The position numbers and the translations under genes were made by a program. From positions 1 through 64,000 of the forward strand of contig JAEYVD010000814.1 of the NCBI GenBank assembly GCA_023432075.1: DNA of 64,000 nucleotides, in the 5' to 3' direction. The DNA comes from Pseudomonadota bacterium. Its GTDB lineage: Bacteria; Pseudomonadota; Gammaproteobacteria; Burkholderiales; Burkholderiaceae_B. Positions within the stretch are counted from its first letter, which is position 1, and each line of letters begins with the position of its first letter. Positions 1 through 9,939 of this stretch are shown in pieces. The notes beneath the pieces were generated by a model. It searched no databases. It saw nothing but the letters and a program-made list of their open reading frames with translations, and was not told the origin of the DNA.

Positions 1-931
1 TCTCGGCCCACTTGGTCTTTTCGCCGCCAATGAAGCGCTGATATTCGTCGGGCGTACCCGTGTAAAGCTGCGTGCCCTGCGCCGCCAGCCGTTCCTTCAA
101 GTCGGGCGAGGCCAGCGTCTTTTGCAAGGCCGCGCTTAACGCGGCCACCACGTCCGGCGGCGTGCCTGCGTGCGCGAAGAACGCATTCCAAGAACTGATC
201 TGCAAGCCCGCATCGCCCGCCTCGGTGCTGGCCGGCACCGCGGGCGCAGACGGCAGCCGCTTGTCCGACGCCACCGCCAGCGCCCGCAACTTGCCCGACG
301 CGACGTGCGGCATGATGACCGGACTGGCGTCCATCACCACATCCACCTGCTCGCCGATCGCCGCATTCACGGCCTCGCTGCCGCTCTTGAACGGCACATG
401 CACGATGTCCACGCCCGCCGTCAGCTTCAAGAGCTCCAAGCCCAGGTGCGGCGAGCTGGCGTTGCCGGCCGAGCCGAAATTCAGCTTGGCGGGATTGGCC
501 TTGGCATACTTGACGAACTCGGCGAACGACGCCGCGGGCACGCCCGAACGCACGGCCAGCAGATAGGGCGACCCGGACACCATGCCCACCTGCGCGAACT
601 TGTCCGCGTCATAGCTGAGCTTGGCGTAGATCAACGGGTTCACGACCTGCGTGCCCACCGTCCCCATGAATATCGTGTACCCATCGGCCGGCGCCGTCGC
701 CGCCACCTGCGCCGCGATCACGCCGCCCGCGCCCGGCCGGTTCTCGATGACGATCCCCTGCCCCAGCACGTCCCCCATTCCCTTGCCCACCTGCCGCGCC
801 ACGATATCCGTAATGCCGCCAGCGCCAAACGGCACCACCAGCCGGATCGGCCGCTCCGGAAACGCGGCCTGCGCGTGCCCCGCCAATCCCGCCGCCATTG
901 CCAATGCTGCCACCATGCCCAAGACCTTCAT
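1..931 (-). CDS. Bug-family tripartite tricarboxylate receptor (partial, C-terminus off window)
   Basis: Periplasmic solute-binding protein of the Bug/TctC family. The protein starts MKVLGMVAALAMAAGLAGHA, a clear Sec signal peptide ending near AQA. The family hallmark FPERPIRLVVPFGAGG follows, then ENRPGAGG and the ADGYT motif. About 310 residues are visible of a usual 320-330, so only the extreme C-terminus is missing. The ATG at 931 is preceded by an AAGGGGAA ribosome site. No TctA/TctB membrane genes are nearby, as is usual for the orphan Bug receptors of Bordetella and relatives; the ligand cannot be predicted. A set of repeated 12-mers lies 110-230 bases upstream. Confidence 0.93.
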   Translation of the reverse strand, partial: MKVLGMVAALAMAAGLAGHAQAAFPERPIRLVVPFGAGGITDIVARQVGKGMGDVLGQGIVIENRPGAGGVIAAQVAATAPADGYTIFMGTVGTQVVNPLIYAKLSYDADKFAQVGMVSGSPYLLAVRSGVPAASFAEFVKYAKANPAKLNFGSAGNASSPHLGLELLKLTAGVDIVHVPFKSGSEAVNAAIGEQVDVVMDASPVIMPHVASGKLRALAVASDKRLPSAPAVPASTEAGDAGLQISSWNAFFAHAGTPPDVVAALSAALQKTLASPDLKERLAAQGTQLYTGTPDEYQRFIGGEKTKWAE

Positions 932-1663
932 GCCATTCCCCTTGTATGCGCCGTCGCGGCGCTATGACACAAAGTGTCCTATAGAGCATTGATTTTCCGC
1001 AAGGGAAATTTGATTAGGGGAAACCTGAGCAGCAGGAATAAAGTTCGCCTTTTTTGTTGAAGTTCGCCTTTTGGCTTCGGCCGGCAATACCTGCTATTGC
1101 GCAGGCATCTTCTCTTATTCTGTGCGGATGGACGGCCTGCAGGCTGAAGAAAGGCGAACTTTGCAATAAACGCGATTAAATTAGCGCGACAGTTCAAGCC
1201 GGCAGATTTGGGAGATGCCCGTCCGGGAATTGGGGACGAGACATGGACGTCTCGAGGCACTCCGCTATAAGTTGAGAGATGTAAGAGAAGAAAGCCGTGC
1301 CTTGTAGGGAAGGCCCCGGAGGCCCCTGTGGTCAGTGGCCGCCTTCGGCCAGGAAGCGACATACGATGTCGTCCCCACTGCGCCATTTAAACGACCGCTT
1401 CGCTCGGAAAAGCGGCATGCTCGCGCGACTGCAGTCGCGCAGGAACAGCTTTAGTAGCTTCGTCAAACACGTAGCTTTACGGACTCCAAGTAGGGGCCGG
1501 CGGCGAACTCAATGTGGATACCACGCGTCCGGGCAGGCCTGCGCTTGATCGGCGGCGTCCGAAGCATCGGTGCCCTTCACAGGCCGGCGAGATCGGACCC
1601 TAGCGCTCTCAGCTTTCCCCGGCCCGCCATTTCTCGACACCGTTTGTGAGAAAGCTTCGCCAC
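932..1663. other. 730-bp gene-free stretch
   Basis: I find no convincing gene. The left part is the promoter region of the Bug gene and holds three copies of a 12-mer (two direct, one inverted). Around 1336-1362 there is a degenerate palindromic element (TGGCCGCCTTCGGCC followed by AGGAAGCGACAT) of a type also seen near 7771 and 11971. The right part ends at the stop of the large STAND protein. Base composition is uneven, which fits a junction between core and accessory DNA. Confidence 0.6.
1041..1161. promoter_or_regulatory. Three copies of AAGTTCGCCTTT, possible operator array
   Basis: AAGTTCGCCTTT occurs at 1041-1052 and again at 1060-1071 in direct orientation, and its exact reverse complement AAAGGCGAACTT lies at 1150-1161. 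The two direct copies start 19 bp apart, about two helical turns. They sit 110-230 bp upstream of the Bug gene start. That they bind a regulator is inference. Confidence 0.4.
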
Positions 1664-4600
1664 CTAGCTTTGCACATCATCCCGTCGTACCGAAATCTTC
1701 TCGTCAAGGATCCGCGCCAGTGGCGTGCCCGTTTGGATCAGCGTATCCACGATGGACGTCAGTTCCGCGCTATCCAGAACCTCCCGAGGTACCGGAGCGC
1801 TTAGGATGGCCTTCTCGACCCAGTCGCATACCCGACGCGCAATGCCGTAGCCGTTCCAGAATTCCGTGCTGGCGCCCTGTGCCCCCCACCAGGCGATGAC
1901 CACTTGCGCAACGAACGTCAGTCGATGCACTTGCGGCTGCACCTCAAGCAGGCCAAGTATGGCGAGGGCGACGAAGGTGGACGGCGCGGCTTCCACTGCC
2001 AGTTGCGTGAGCATCGGCAGCAGGACGTCCGCTCGCTCGGCTCCAGGGGGCATGACATAGCAGCGCGGTCCCTTCCCGATCCCGTATTCGCCCATGAACA
2101 GCGCGGCAAGTGCGCCCGTGAGATGCACTTCCGCACTAGTGGAGCGTTCAGAGGTGAGTCGCTTCCACGCCCAGAATTCCCTAATGCGCAATGCCAGTGC
2201 CTGCCTTGCCATTAACACTGTGGAATCCAGCACGATCTCATCGTTCAGCCAACGTCTGTCGAGCTCATGCAAGACTGCGGTGGTAGCATCGAGGAAGCGA
2301 TCTTGCGGCAACTGGGCGACGCGCTGGAGGAGTTCGCTCACGACGGAACCGTCAAGCGTGGCAGCCGCAGCGGTCGCTGCCGCGAAATACGCGTCGTTCC
2401 ATCCATGCGCTCGCTCGCCAGGCTCTTCATCCTTTTGGCATCCGACACCGTTCGCTCTTGCCGTCCAAGCCCAGCAGTGATTCACTAGGCCGCGCAACCG
2501 CTCGGGTGCCTCCCGATACCAAAGGTCTTTCGCGAGCGACACCCAATGTGCCGCCGCGCTCGAGTCTAGCGCGTACTCGCGTGGCGGGTGTGGTTTTGCT
2601 CGCCGTTGTCGCGGCACGCCTAACGAGATCCCGGCGCGTACTTTCGGGGAAAGCGGCTCCGGAAGATCCGGCCAGACAGTCTCATCCCCCTTGCCCGTCA
2701 GCCATCGCAGTTCCGCCAAGACCGCAGCTTGCAGCCGGTCACGTTCTGCATCCTGTCGGGCATGTTCCTGCGCCTCGCGAAGGGCACGATAGTCCTCGAC
2801 GCTCTCCCAATCCACTTCATCATGGTTTGGCAAGGCGTAGATCGTGGAGTTTAGGCCCAAGCGCATCAGCGACCGTAGCAATGCCGGCTCCAAGGATCGC
2901 TGCGCCGCCACCTCGGCGCGTAGTACCGCAGACATGCCCGTATCGTGCTCGGCAGCCACGTGAAGCAGGCGCTCCAGAGTCGTCGGCTGAGGATCGGCAC
3001 GGTAGGCTGCCAACAGCCCGACAGCCGCGGTCGCTCGCCGGTTGTACTGCAACTGCTGGACCACCCCTCGGGCGTCCGTTTGACCTTGCGTCGCCTCCGC
3101 CAGCAACGCCCGTGCCCACTCGCCGTGCTGAGTTCTCAATGCCGACGTACCATCACGCAAAACCAGGGCGGCGACGATGAGCCGCGTCTGAGCGTTCCAT
3201 TTCTGATCGTCGTCATCCCCAGCGACTGTATCAACCTGTTGGCGCATCGCCCATTCCACGCCCTCCCCGAGGAGTTCGGAGGAACAGGGTGGCTCAGTGA
3301 ACGCGCGCATCATTCTTCCGCGCAGCGCCAGGTCGGCGTTGCCACGGTCGGCTCTCTCCTGCAAACCGGCGCGTAGCTGGGCTTCTTGCGCGGGGAGGTG
3401 ATAGGTGATTATCGTGCCGTTCTCACCTTCGGTGCGGGAATAGTTGGCGGGGTCCAGTAGATTTAGCGCACTCATGGCGGCGAATGCGGGGTCAGTCGGG
3501 TCGCTCCCGCTCTCCGGCGGACCAAGCCGTTCCGCCGCTTCACGCAGGCGCTGGCGCATGCTTTCTCGTGTCTCCGCAGGGCCGTTGACGCCAAAATCCG
3601 CCAGCATGTTGTCAAGCGCCATTTGGCGCGAGCGCCGGGCGCGCAGATCCTGCAACCTCACCGGGCCCGCCGGTTCCGGTCGTACCCACGCGTTAAGCCC
3701 CATGTCGCCCATGAGGTCGTGCGCGTACCGCTCTCTATCAAGCGCCAGCAACTCGGCCGATGCGGCGAACGGCGCCAGGCAGTAACGCGTCGTGGGCCAG
3801 TGCGACAGCATCACGTCGACCGCGACGAGAAGATTTGCTGCCGGAGAGCCCTCCGGTCCGAGTATGTCGTCAATGACGGCTTGTGGATCCTCTCCAGCTT
3901 CGATTCGCCGGTGCGCCCAAGCCTCCAGCGCCATCAGAGCCGACGCCACAATTTGGCTATCGTGTCCGCGGGACCACGCGTAAGACCGCTGCCATGGAAA
4001 CGAACGTGGACCGGCGGCCAGCACGACGTCAATGCGATTGTCGGCAGGCGGACCACCGCGGGTCCGGTACTGGATGGCGTGCGCGACGAGGGCGCGGATT
4101 AGGCGGAGCCCTTCCTCCGGGCTCGTCTCCAGCAGGCCGAAAAACGGCGCTCGTGCTGGCGAGGCGGGGAAAAAATCCGCGCTCCAGCGAGAAAACGGCT
4201 CTCTCGAAAGATCGCGGTCGCGATCGTCGTCCCCTTCGGGCAAGGCTGCCAGAAAGAGGTCCGCCACGGGGCGGGGCGCCGCCTGGGGTGCGGTGCCCAG
4301 GAACGAAATCAGTTGGCGGAATATGACGTGGCGATGTGGATGGGCCTGCCATCCCTGCAGATAGGCGGCCGCGTCGTCCGGACGCAGCTTGCACCACAGC
4401 AGGAAGGCCGTTCGCAGGTCCTCCTCCTGAGCAACAGTCAAGGACAAGCCGGGCGCATCCATGGCGGCCATGCGTGCCCTGCTATTTGTGACGGCCGGAT
4501 GATTCCTCGACTCGACGTCGGTGAGCCACGCATACAGTCGCCCAACTAAGTACGGCGACAGCGGATCCTGGCCAAAGGTCACGCTGCACCACCGGTTGTA

Positions 4601-6922
4601 GAGATCGACCAACGGCGGCACCGCACTGTGGGGAATCCTGTCCCCGAGCTTGAGCGACCACAAAAGCAGATTGAGCCAGGACGGTCCCCGTGGCGCGACG
4701 AAATCGGCCGGTAGCTTAGTCACGTCCACGCCAGCGGCCGCCCACAATGGAGCGGCTGGCAGCGAGTCCTCCGTGATCACGGCACGAATGAGATCCCCGA
4801 ACAACGCCGCGTTGTCGGCCGAAAGCGCTGGTAGACAGCCCTCCAGCGCGTCGTGTGCGCGCTCCGAGCGCGCAAGTGCCAGCAGGACGGCACGCTTCCA
4901 CGAGCCGTGGGCTTGGGGCTTACTAACCCGGTCGAGCAGCGCTTTCCACCCCGTCATGCCATTCGCAGTCTCCGCGTGCAGCCGCGCCGCGAGTTCTACG
5001 CCGCGCACCAGTCGCATCGGCGCCGCTCTCGCAATATCTAGTGCATTGGCGCGCTCCGGCTCCTCGTACAGCAGGCAGCCGGTCGCCCAGTCGCGCAAGA
5101 CGTCGTGTGCAGGTTCGATTAGGACCGCGTTGACTGCCCGGAGGGAGTCTGTTCCGATCAAGCCCGTCACAGCCTGGGCAGATGCCGCGCTGGCGTCCAT
5201 CGGGTCGGACGAGGCGATGGAATGGATGGCCAAGGCGCGCAACAGGCGTCTGCGCTCGAGGCGTTCTGCGCCGCGACTCGCCGAGTCGCCCGTCCCCCAC
5301 CATTGCCAGGCCATCTGCGCCTCGCTGAAAGGCGTCGCAGCATCCGCTTGCACGGTGCGCGCGAGACGGTTGAGGCGGTACAAGTTCCTCACGATGGCCT
5401 TGGCGGGATGCCCGGGTGCCAGCAACCCGGCGAGGGCCGGGTCCGCCTGCCGCAAGTCCACCACCTCGTCGTCGGTCAATTCGGGAATCAGGTACGGCGG
5501 CGCCACGCCGAGTCTCTGAAGGGCCGCGGGCGGCAGCCAGGCGGCGGCATCCGCGTCGAAGTCGGGGCGCGCCGTGGCGACCACGCGGAATCCTCTAGCC
5601 TCTGCGGCCGCGCTGATCAGGTCCACCACAGTCTGCTGTTCGTCGGGCCTGTCGAAGCGGTCGAGCCCGTCGATAAATAGCGTCCCACCACCGTCGCCAG
5701 CGAGGTCGGTGAGCAGCTCCCGGGCGGTAGCGTCGCAGCCAAGCTGGGCCCTTAACGCCGCCCACCCGCCTCCGGGAATACGATTGGGAGCCATCACGAT
5801 GACGCGCGATTCGGCTTGGACGCGCTCGACCATCTGCGCCAGGACGCCGGACTTACCAACTCCGCCCGCGCCTTGGATGACGAGGTAGCGGCCATGTTCA
5901 AGCGCGGACAGGGCCGCATCCACGTGTCCCGTGCGGTCGATCGTCGTTTTGCCAACTCGCGTACTAATCGTCGCAAGCGCATTACGCGCATTTTCGGCGA
6001 GTTGCTCGCGCGCGCCGTGCAAACGGCGATCCCCGGCGAACCGGTAGTTCCGCTCGCTGGTCAAGCGATCTACCAGCGTTGCACGGTCCAGATCGCCACC
6101 CTTGGCGTCCGTTTCCAACGCTATCAGTTGCAACGTATCCCATAGTTCTGACGCGCGGCTAGCCTCCTGCGGGGCCAACAGCATCGCACAACGCTCGCGG
6201 GCCAACTGTCCACAGGCCGATTCCGTTTGCTCGCAGTCAAAAGCCAGGACCTGAAACCGGGACAAGAGAAGCCACACTTCGGCGTCCTGGTGCTGGGCGC
6301 CCGTCTTCGCCATATGGCCACGCAATGCCAAGACGAAATCGCGCATTCCTTGGTGTGCGACCTTTGGTTGATTCAGTCGGGCAAAGAACGTCACCGGGTC
6401 CTGATACTCACGGGCCCAGCGGAGCGTTTCCTGAACATAGTGCTCAATGGCTGTCGAGGTGCGTGCAATCGCCACGGCCACCTCGTAGCGCGTCGCCTGG
6501 AAGTCAGGCTTGCGCATGGCTCGACAGGCCAGCTCGACGACGTCCGCAAAAACCGTATCGCTCGCCGTGAAGGCGACGGTGCGTTTGGCTTGCACCTCTA
6601 GCGTCGCCGGCTCTCCACGCCGGTCGTGGCCGGTGACAATCACGTCATCCATCGAGTAGCCCAGACTCGCTCGCTGGAAAGCGACCCCCGTGACCACGAC
6701 GCCAGGCAGGCCGCGTGCCTCGCCGGCGGACAAAAGCGGCAACAGGTACTGGGCGCCAACGTGTCCCTCCAGCAGAGCGCCGGCTGGACCAGCGGCGGCG
6801 GGACTGACCTGGGGCGGCGCGCCATCGAAACGACGCGGCGACGGCGCTTGCTCGGGATTTGATAAGGTCTCAGACATTTCGCGATGCAAGGATGAACCAA
6901 CCGCCATCTTAATGGTTGTCAA
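1664..6922 (-). CDS. Avs/STAND-like anti-phage NTPase with N-terminal Cap4-type nuclease domain
   Basis: A single 1752-residue protein. Residues about 50-150 resemble the Cap4/DUF4297 PD-(D/E)XK nuclease: an acidic MDDVIVTG strand (D92, D93) followed by LEVQAKR (E109, Q111, K113). A STAND-type NTPase follows, with Walker A GAGGVGKS (351-358), Walker B TLFIDGLDRFD (about 414-424) and the sensor strand RVVATARPDF (about 446-455). The remaining roughly 1200 residues are helical and lack recognisable catalytic motifs, as in the target-sensing C-termini of Avs proteins. Such proteins detect conserved phage proteins and then activate a nuclease. The start is uncertain: TTG 6922 (GAAGG upstream), ATG 6907 or ATG 6877. 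A recombinase gene lies next to it. The architecture is clear; the defence role is inferred. Confidence 0.75.
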   Translation of the reverse strand: MTTIKMAVGSSLHREMSETLSNPEQAPSPRRFDGAPPQVSPAAAGPAGALLEGHVGAQYLLPLLSAGEARGLPGVVVTGVAFQRASLGYSMDDVIVTGHDRRGEPATLEVQAKRTVAFTASDTVFADVVELACRAMRKPDFQATRYEVAVAIARTSTAIEHYVQETLRWAREYQDPVTFFARLNQPKVAHQGMRDFVLALRGHMAKTGAQHQDAEVWLLLSRFQVLAFDCEQTESACGQLARERCAMLLAPQEASRASELWDTLQLIALETDAKGGDLDRATLVDRLTSERNYRFAGDRRLHGAREQLAENARNALATISTRVGKTTIDRTGHVDAALSALEHGRYLVIQGAGGVGKSGVLAQMVERVQAESRVIVMAPNRIPGGGWAALRAQLGCDATARELLTDLAGDGGGTLFIDGLDRFDRPDEQQTVVDLISAAAEARGFRVVATARPDFDADAAAWLPPAALQRLGVAPPYLIPELTDDEVVDLRQADPALAGLLAPGHPAKAIVRNLYRLNRLARTVQADAATPFSEAQMAWQWWGTGDSASRGAERLERRRLLRALAIHSIASSDPMDASAASAQAVTGLIGTDSLRAVNAVLIEPAHDVLRDWATGCLLYEEPERANALDIARAAPMRLVRGVELAARLHAETANGMTGWKALLDRVSKPQAHGSWKRAVLLALARSERAHDALEGCLPALSADNAALFGDLIRAVITEDSLPAAPLWAAAGVDVTKLPADFVAPRGPSWLNLLLWSLKLGDRIPHSAVPPLVDLYNRWCSVTFGQDPLSPYLVGRLYAWLTDVESRNHPAVTNSRARMAAMDAPGLSLTVAQEEDLRTAFLLWCKLRPDDAAAYLQGWQAHPHRHVIFRQLISFLGTAPQAAPRPVADLFLAALPEGDDDRDRDLSREPFSRWSADFFPASPARAPFFGLLETSPEEGLRLIRALVAHAIQYRTRGGPPADNRIDVVLAAGPRSFPWQRSYAWSRGHDSQIVASALMALEAWAHRRIEAGEDPQAVIDDILGPEGSPAANLLVAVDVMLSHWPTTRYCLAPFAASAELLALDRERYAHDLMGDMGLNAWVRPEPAGPVRLQDLRARRSRQMALDNMLADFGVNGPAETRESMRQRLREAAERLGPPESGSDPTDPAFAAMSALNLLDPANYSRTEGENGTIITYHLPAQEAQLRAGLQERADRGNADLALRGRMMRAFTEPPCSSELLGEGVEWAMRQQVDTVAGDDDDQKWNAQTRLIVAALVLRDGTSALRTQHGEWARALLAEATQGQTDARGVVQQLQYNRRATAAVGLLAAYRADPQPTTLERLLHVAAEHDTGMSAVLRAEVAAQRSLEPALLRSLMRLGLNSTIYALPNHDEVDWESVEDYRALREAQEHARQDAERDRLQAAVLAELRWLTGKGDETVWPDLPEPLSPKVRAGISLGVPRQRRAKPHPPREYALDSSAAAHWVSLAKDLWYREAPERLRGLVNHCWAWTARANGVGCQKDEEPGERAHGWNDAYFAAATAAAATLDGSVVSELLQRVAQLPQDRFLDATTAVLHELDRRWLNDEIVLDSTVLMARQALALRIREFWAWKRLTSERSTSAEVHLTGALAALFMGEYGIGKGPRCYVMPPGAERADVLLPMLTQLAVEAAPSTFVALAILGLLEVQPQVHRLTFVAQVVIAWWGAQGASTEFWNGYGIARRVCDWVEKAILSAPVPREVLDSAELTSIVDTLIQTGTPLARILDEKISVRRDDVQS

Positions 6923-7125
6923 ATGTGCCGGAGCCTTCAGCTACGACTGTGACTTCCGGCTTGCTTGCGCTCGTGCAGCTTGTCCGCCAGGAACGCTACT
7001 GCGAACGGCCGCTTTAGGGCGAATTGTGGCCGTTGCATCTACGATTTCCGAATGACTCAGAAGGGTCGGATAGCGACCCTCCATAGGAGCACACTGAATC
7101 TCCCTTTACGCGAAAGGAGATTGTC

Positions 7126-7752
7126 ATGGAATCCGAGAATGTCAGCGTTGGCCGTCGTGTGCCATGGAACAAGGGCAAACTCACCGGGCAGAAGCCACCT
7201 CTAAAGCTAGGAGAAATTTGGGCAATCCGAACGAGACTGGAGATGGCGTCGAACGTCCGGGAACTCGCAATGTTCAATCTCGCAATCGATAGCAAGCTTC
7301 GAGCGTGCGATCTCACGCGATTGCAGGTGCAGGACATCCGTCACGGAAGCCACATGGCCGCGAGAGCCACCGTCATGCAACAAAAGACCCGGCGTCCGGT
7401 GCAATTCGAGATCACGGAGCAAACCCGTGAGAGCGTTGAAGCATGGATCGAGGCGCGAGGCCTAAAGGCGGCGGATTTTCTGTTTCCGAGCCGCTTGCAT
7501 ACGTCGCCGCATCTGTCGACGCGGCAGTACGCCCGGATTGTGCACCGCTGGGTCGCATCGATTGGCCTCGACGATACCGCGTATGGCACCCACACTATGC
7601 GCCGTACAAAAGCCTCGCTGATCTACCGCCGGACGAAGAATCTTCGGGCCGTACAGCTGCTGCTCGGGCATACGAAGCTGGAAAGCACAGTTCGCTATCT
7701 CGGCATCGAGGTCGACGATGCTCTTGAGATGGCAGAGCAAACCGAGGTTTGA
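7126..7752 (+). CDS. Minimal tyrosine recombinase / integrase
   Basis: A 208-residue phage-integrase-family recombinase reduced to the catalytic domain; the usual N-terminal core-binding domain is absent. The catalytic set is visible: R59 (KLRACDLTRLQ), H156-x-x-R159 (THTMRR), H182 (LLLGHTKLEST) and nucleophile Y191 (VRYLG). The ATG is preceded by AAAGGAGA at good spacing. Small integrases of this kind are common in accessory regions of Burkholderiales. Its place between a STAND defence gene and a Tn7-like module supports a mobile-island reading. No att site could be identified. Confidence 0.85.
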   Translation: MESENVSVGRRVPWNKGKLTGQKPPLKLGEIWAIRTRLEMASNVRELAMFNLAIDSKLRACDLTRLQVQDIRHGSHMAARATVMQQKTRRPVQFEITEQTRESVEAWIEARGLKAADFLFPSRLHTSPHLSTRQYARIVHRWVASIGLDDTAYGTHTMRRTKASLIYRRTKNLRAVQLLLGHTKLESTVRYLGIEVDDALEMAEQTEV

Positions 7753-8186
7753 TGCATCCCGGCCGGCGAGCGGTCGCTTGCCGGCCAGTAGCGGCCGTTC
7801 GAACGCTTGCCTGGGGCTTGGATCGAAAGAGTCAGGACTCTCAGTTGGAAGTCCACGGTCAGAAGGTAAAGGCGATCGAGTCGGCCCACTATCGCGCAGT
7901 TGCAAAAACACGGGGAACGCTACCTTGGGATACGCCTTGGATTAACCGCCATTCGGAGGCACTCGAAAGCTCTCAATGATCTTCTTTTCGGCCTTTTGAA
8001 GTAGAGAGATCGTCTCCGCTATCCATCTCGAAACGTACTTTTTCGGGTGGCCCGGTGCCATGTCGGCAGGAGCCTGGGCGGCGTTGTCTTGTTGTTCGGA
8101 TGTCTTGTTTTCCATGAGCGAGATGTTCGAATATCCCTTACCATCCGTAAAGTTGACCTTACTGATCTATATGGTCAGGAATACTG
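7753..8186. other. Gene-poor stretch after the integrase
   Basis: No supported gene. It opens with a degenerate palindromic element at 7771-7801 (CGGTCGCTTGCCGG, then CCAGTAGCGGCCGTTCG), similar in pattern to those at 1336 and 11971. Short open frames here lack ribosome sites and recognisable motifs. The right end is the promoter region of the LysR gene. Confidence 0.5.
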
Positions 8187-9074
8187 ATGCGCAATTTGAA
8201 TTTGGACCAACTTCAAACGCTGATAGCGATTGCAGATCTAGGCACGTTCGCAGCTGCCGCCCAGGCACTTCACCTTGCTCCTCCGACAATCAGTTTGCAT
8301 GTCAAGGAACTGGAATCTCGCATGCAGGCAAACCTGCTCGAGCGCGGTAGACGGCAAACAGCGCTGACGCCAGCAGGGTTGGCACTGGTGCAAGAGGGGC
8401 GCAAGCTACTTGCCTCGAGTGACGATCTGATTGATCTCGTACGCAGCACGGCAGCCGGCGGTGACGGCGTGGTAAAGATTGGGGTGTCGGTCGGCGTCGG
8501 AATGCGACGACTGCCGCTGATGCTCGATGCCCTTAAGCGGCGAAAACCAGGGGTGGAACTGAAGCTGGAGGCAGTAGGATCAGCCGAGGCTATGCAACGG
8601 CTACATGCCGCGACTCTCGATATCGGCATCGTGGCCAGCCCCCAACCTGCCGTCGCGCGTGTTGCGCTCGTTCCCTGGCGAAACGACCCAATGGTTGCAC
8701 TGATACCTGCTTCCTGGGAGGTTCCCGAAACAGTGACACCAGAATGGTTGTCCACGAAGCGGTGGGCCTGTTTCGCGCCGGGCACCCAAATGTATGGCCT
8801 TGTGGCGTCGTGGTTCGGGCAGGCTGGCCTAAACCCCCGCCCCTATTTGACTCTGAGCTACCCCGGCGCATTGAAGAGCTTGGCCAGTGCCAGCCAGAGC
8901 GCCGCGATCTTGCCCTTGGAAGAAGTGGACGATCAACACCGGACGCCAGACATATCGGTTCGCCCTCTTCACCCGCGGCTCATGCGCCCGATGGCCGTAG
9001 CGCATCGAAGCTTTCCAGCTCCCAGTGAGGCTATGGCTGCTGTTCTGGAAGTCCTAGCAGAGTTCGCTACCTAA
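8187..9074 (+). CDS. LysR-family transcriptional regulator
   Basis: 295 residues. The N-terminal winged HTH is typical (LDQLQTLIAIADLGTFAAAAQALHLAPPTIS in pattern, about residues 6-35), followed by the linker helix and a periplasmic-binding-like effector domain from about residue 95. The ATG follows TCAGGAATACTG. No divergent target gene stands directly upstream, so the regulated gene cannot be named. Confidence 0.9.
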   Translation: MRNLNLDQLQTLIAIADLGTFAAAAQALHLAPPTISLHVKELESRMQANLLERGRRQTALTPAGLALVQEGRKLLASSDDLIDLVRSTAAGGDGVVKIGVSVGVGMRRLPLMLDALKRRKPGVELKLEAVGSAEAMQRLHAATLDIGIVASPQPAVARVALVPWRNDPMVALIPASWEVPETVTPEWLSTKRWACFAPGTQMYGLVASWFGQAGLNPRPYLTLSYPGALKSLASASQSAAILPLEEVDDQHRTPDISVRPLHPRLMRPMAVAHRSFPAPSEAMAAVLEVLAEFAT

Positions 9075-9336
9075 CACGTGCGATCCCGAGAGGCCACGAA
9101 ATTTCCTCCTGAGTTATTGACCCGCAATGCGAACTACCGCACTGGGGGGCATTGGCAGCAACGGGTCGTCATCGGCCGGCGATCCAGGGCGGCATACGGC
9201 CAGAAGCAGACGCTCGCAGGCGATTTTCCAAAGCTGCCCTCCGCGCAGCTCAGACTGAAATGCATCATCGACGCCTAGGATTCTGCAATCTTCGAGCCCG
9301 TGAAGCATCACTTCCAATCTGCGTGTGGAAACCATA

Positions 9337-9783
9337 TCACGACTGGGCAGCGACAGGAACTCGAAATGGCGCTCCCAGCCGATTGAACGCGTTCATTGCG
9401 GCGATCGTGATCGTGAGATCAACCAGATCCTTGGGCGCGAATTGTGCCGAGGCGGCGGCATACGCTTCATCAGACGCGTGCGTCTCGCTGACACGGGTCA
9501 CCTCTTCAGCCCAGGCTAGCGCGGCGCGCTCCTGCTCAGAGAACAAATGGTGCACCTCGTCCCATACCGGTACCAAACTGATCTTGTCGATCGACATGGT
9601 TTTTCTTAGATCGCGACTATGCATATCGATGCAGTGTGCGCAGCCATTGATTTGCGAAACGCGGAGGAACACGAGGTGCACGAGTTCCTCCGGAAGGTTC
9701 GTCCTCCTCGTGACATAGTGGTGGATACCGAAAAGTGCCTTTGCGCCTTCAGGTGCGATCTCTTGCCAGTTCAAACGGGTCAT
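9337..9783 (-). CDS. AhpD-like carboxymuconolactone decarboxylase family protein
   Basis: 148 residues, all-alpha CMD fold, with the AhpD-type redox motif NGCAHCIDMH (CxxC plus downstream H). Such proteins act as alkylhydroperoxidase-like thiol peroxidases or as uncharacterised AhpD-like enzymes. The ATG at 9783 is chosen over GTG 9786 because AAAGGAC lies at better spacing. It is divergent from a MocR regulator, a frequent pairing that suggests control by that regulator. Confidence 0.9.
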   Translation of the reverse strand: MTRLNWQEIAPEGAKALFGIHHYVTRRTNLPEELVHLVFLRVSQINGCAHCIDMHSRDLRKTMSIDKISLVPVWDEVHHLFSEQERAALAWAEEVTRVSETHASDEAYAAASAQFAPKDLVDLTITIAAMNAFNRLGAPFRVPVAAQS

Positions 9784-9939
9784 CACAGTCCTTTGCTGTT
9801 GTTTATGATTGTCGGATCGCGGCCAGCGCGCCCCGAAGGCCGCCTATCGACTTCGACCGCGATCCATGACATAAGCAGACGTTACTCCACCGGCTGTTGG
9901 AGAAACAGGCCCAAAAACTGCCGAAACGACTGACCCAAG

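Noticed and set aside
170-967. Long + strand open frame (265 codons) over the Bug gene
   Set aside because: It is the antisense shadow of the Bug receptor: arginine/histidine-rich with no motif, while the minus frame has a signal peptide and family motifs.
979-1386. 135-codon minus frame in the 932-1663 gap
   Set aside because: No ribosome site, no recognisable motif, and it runs across the repeated 12-mers.
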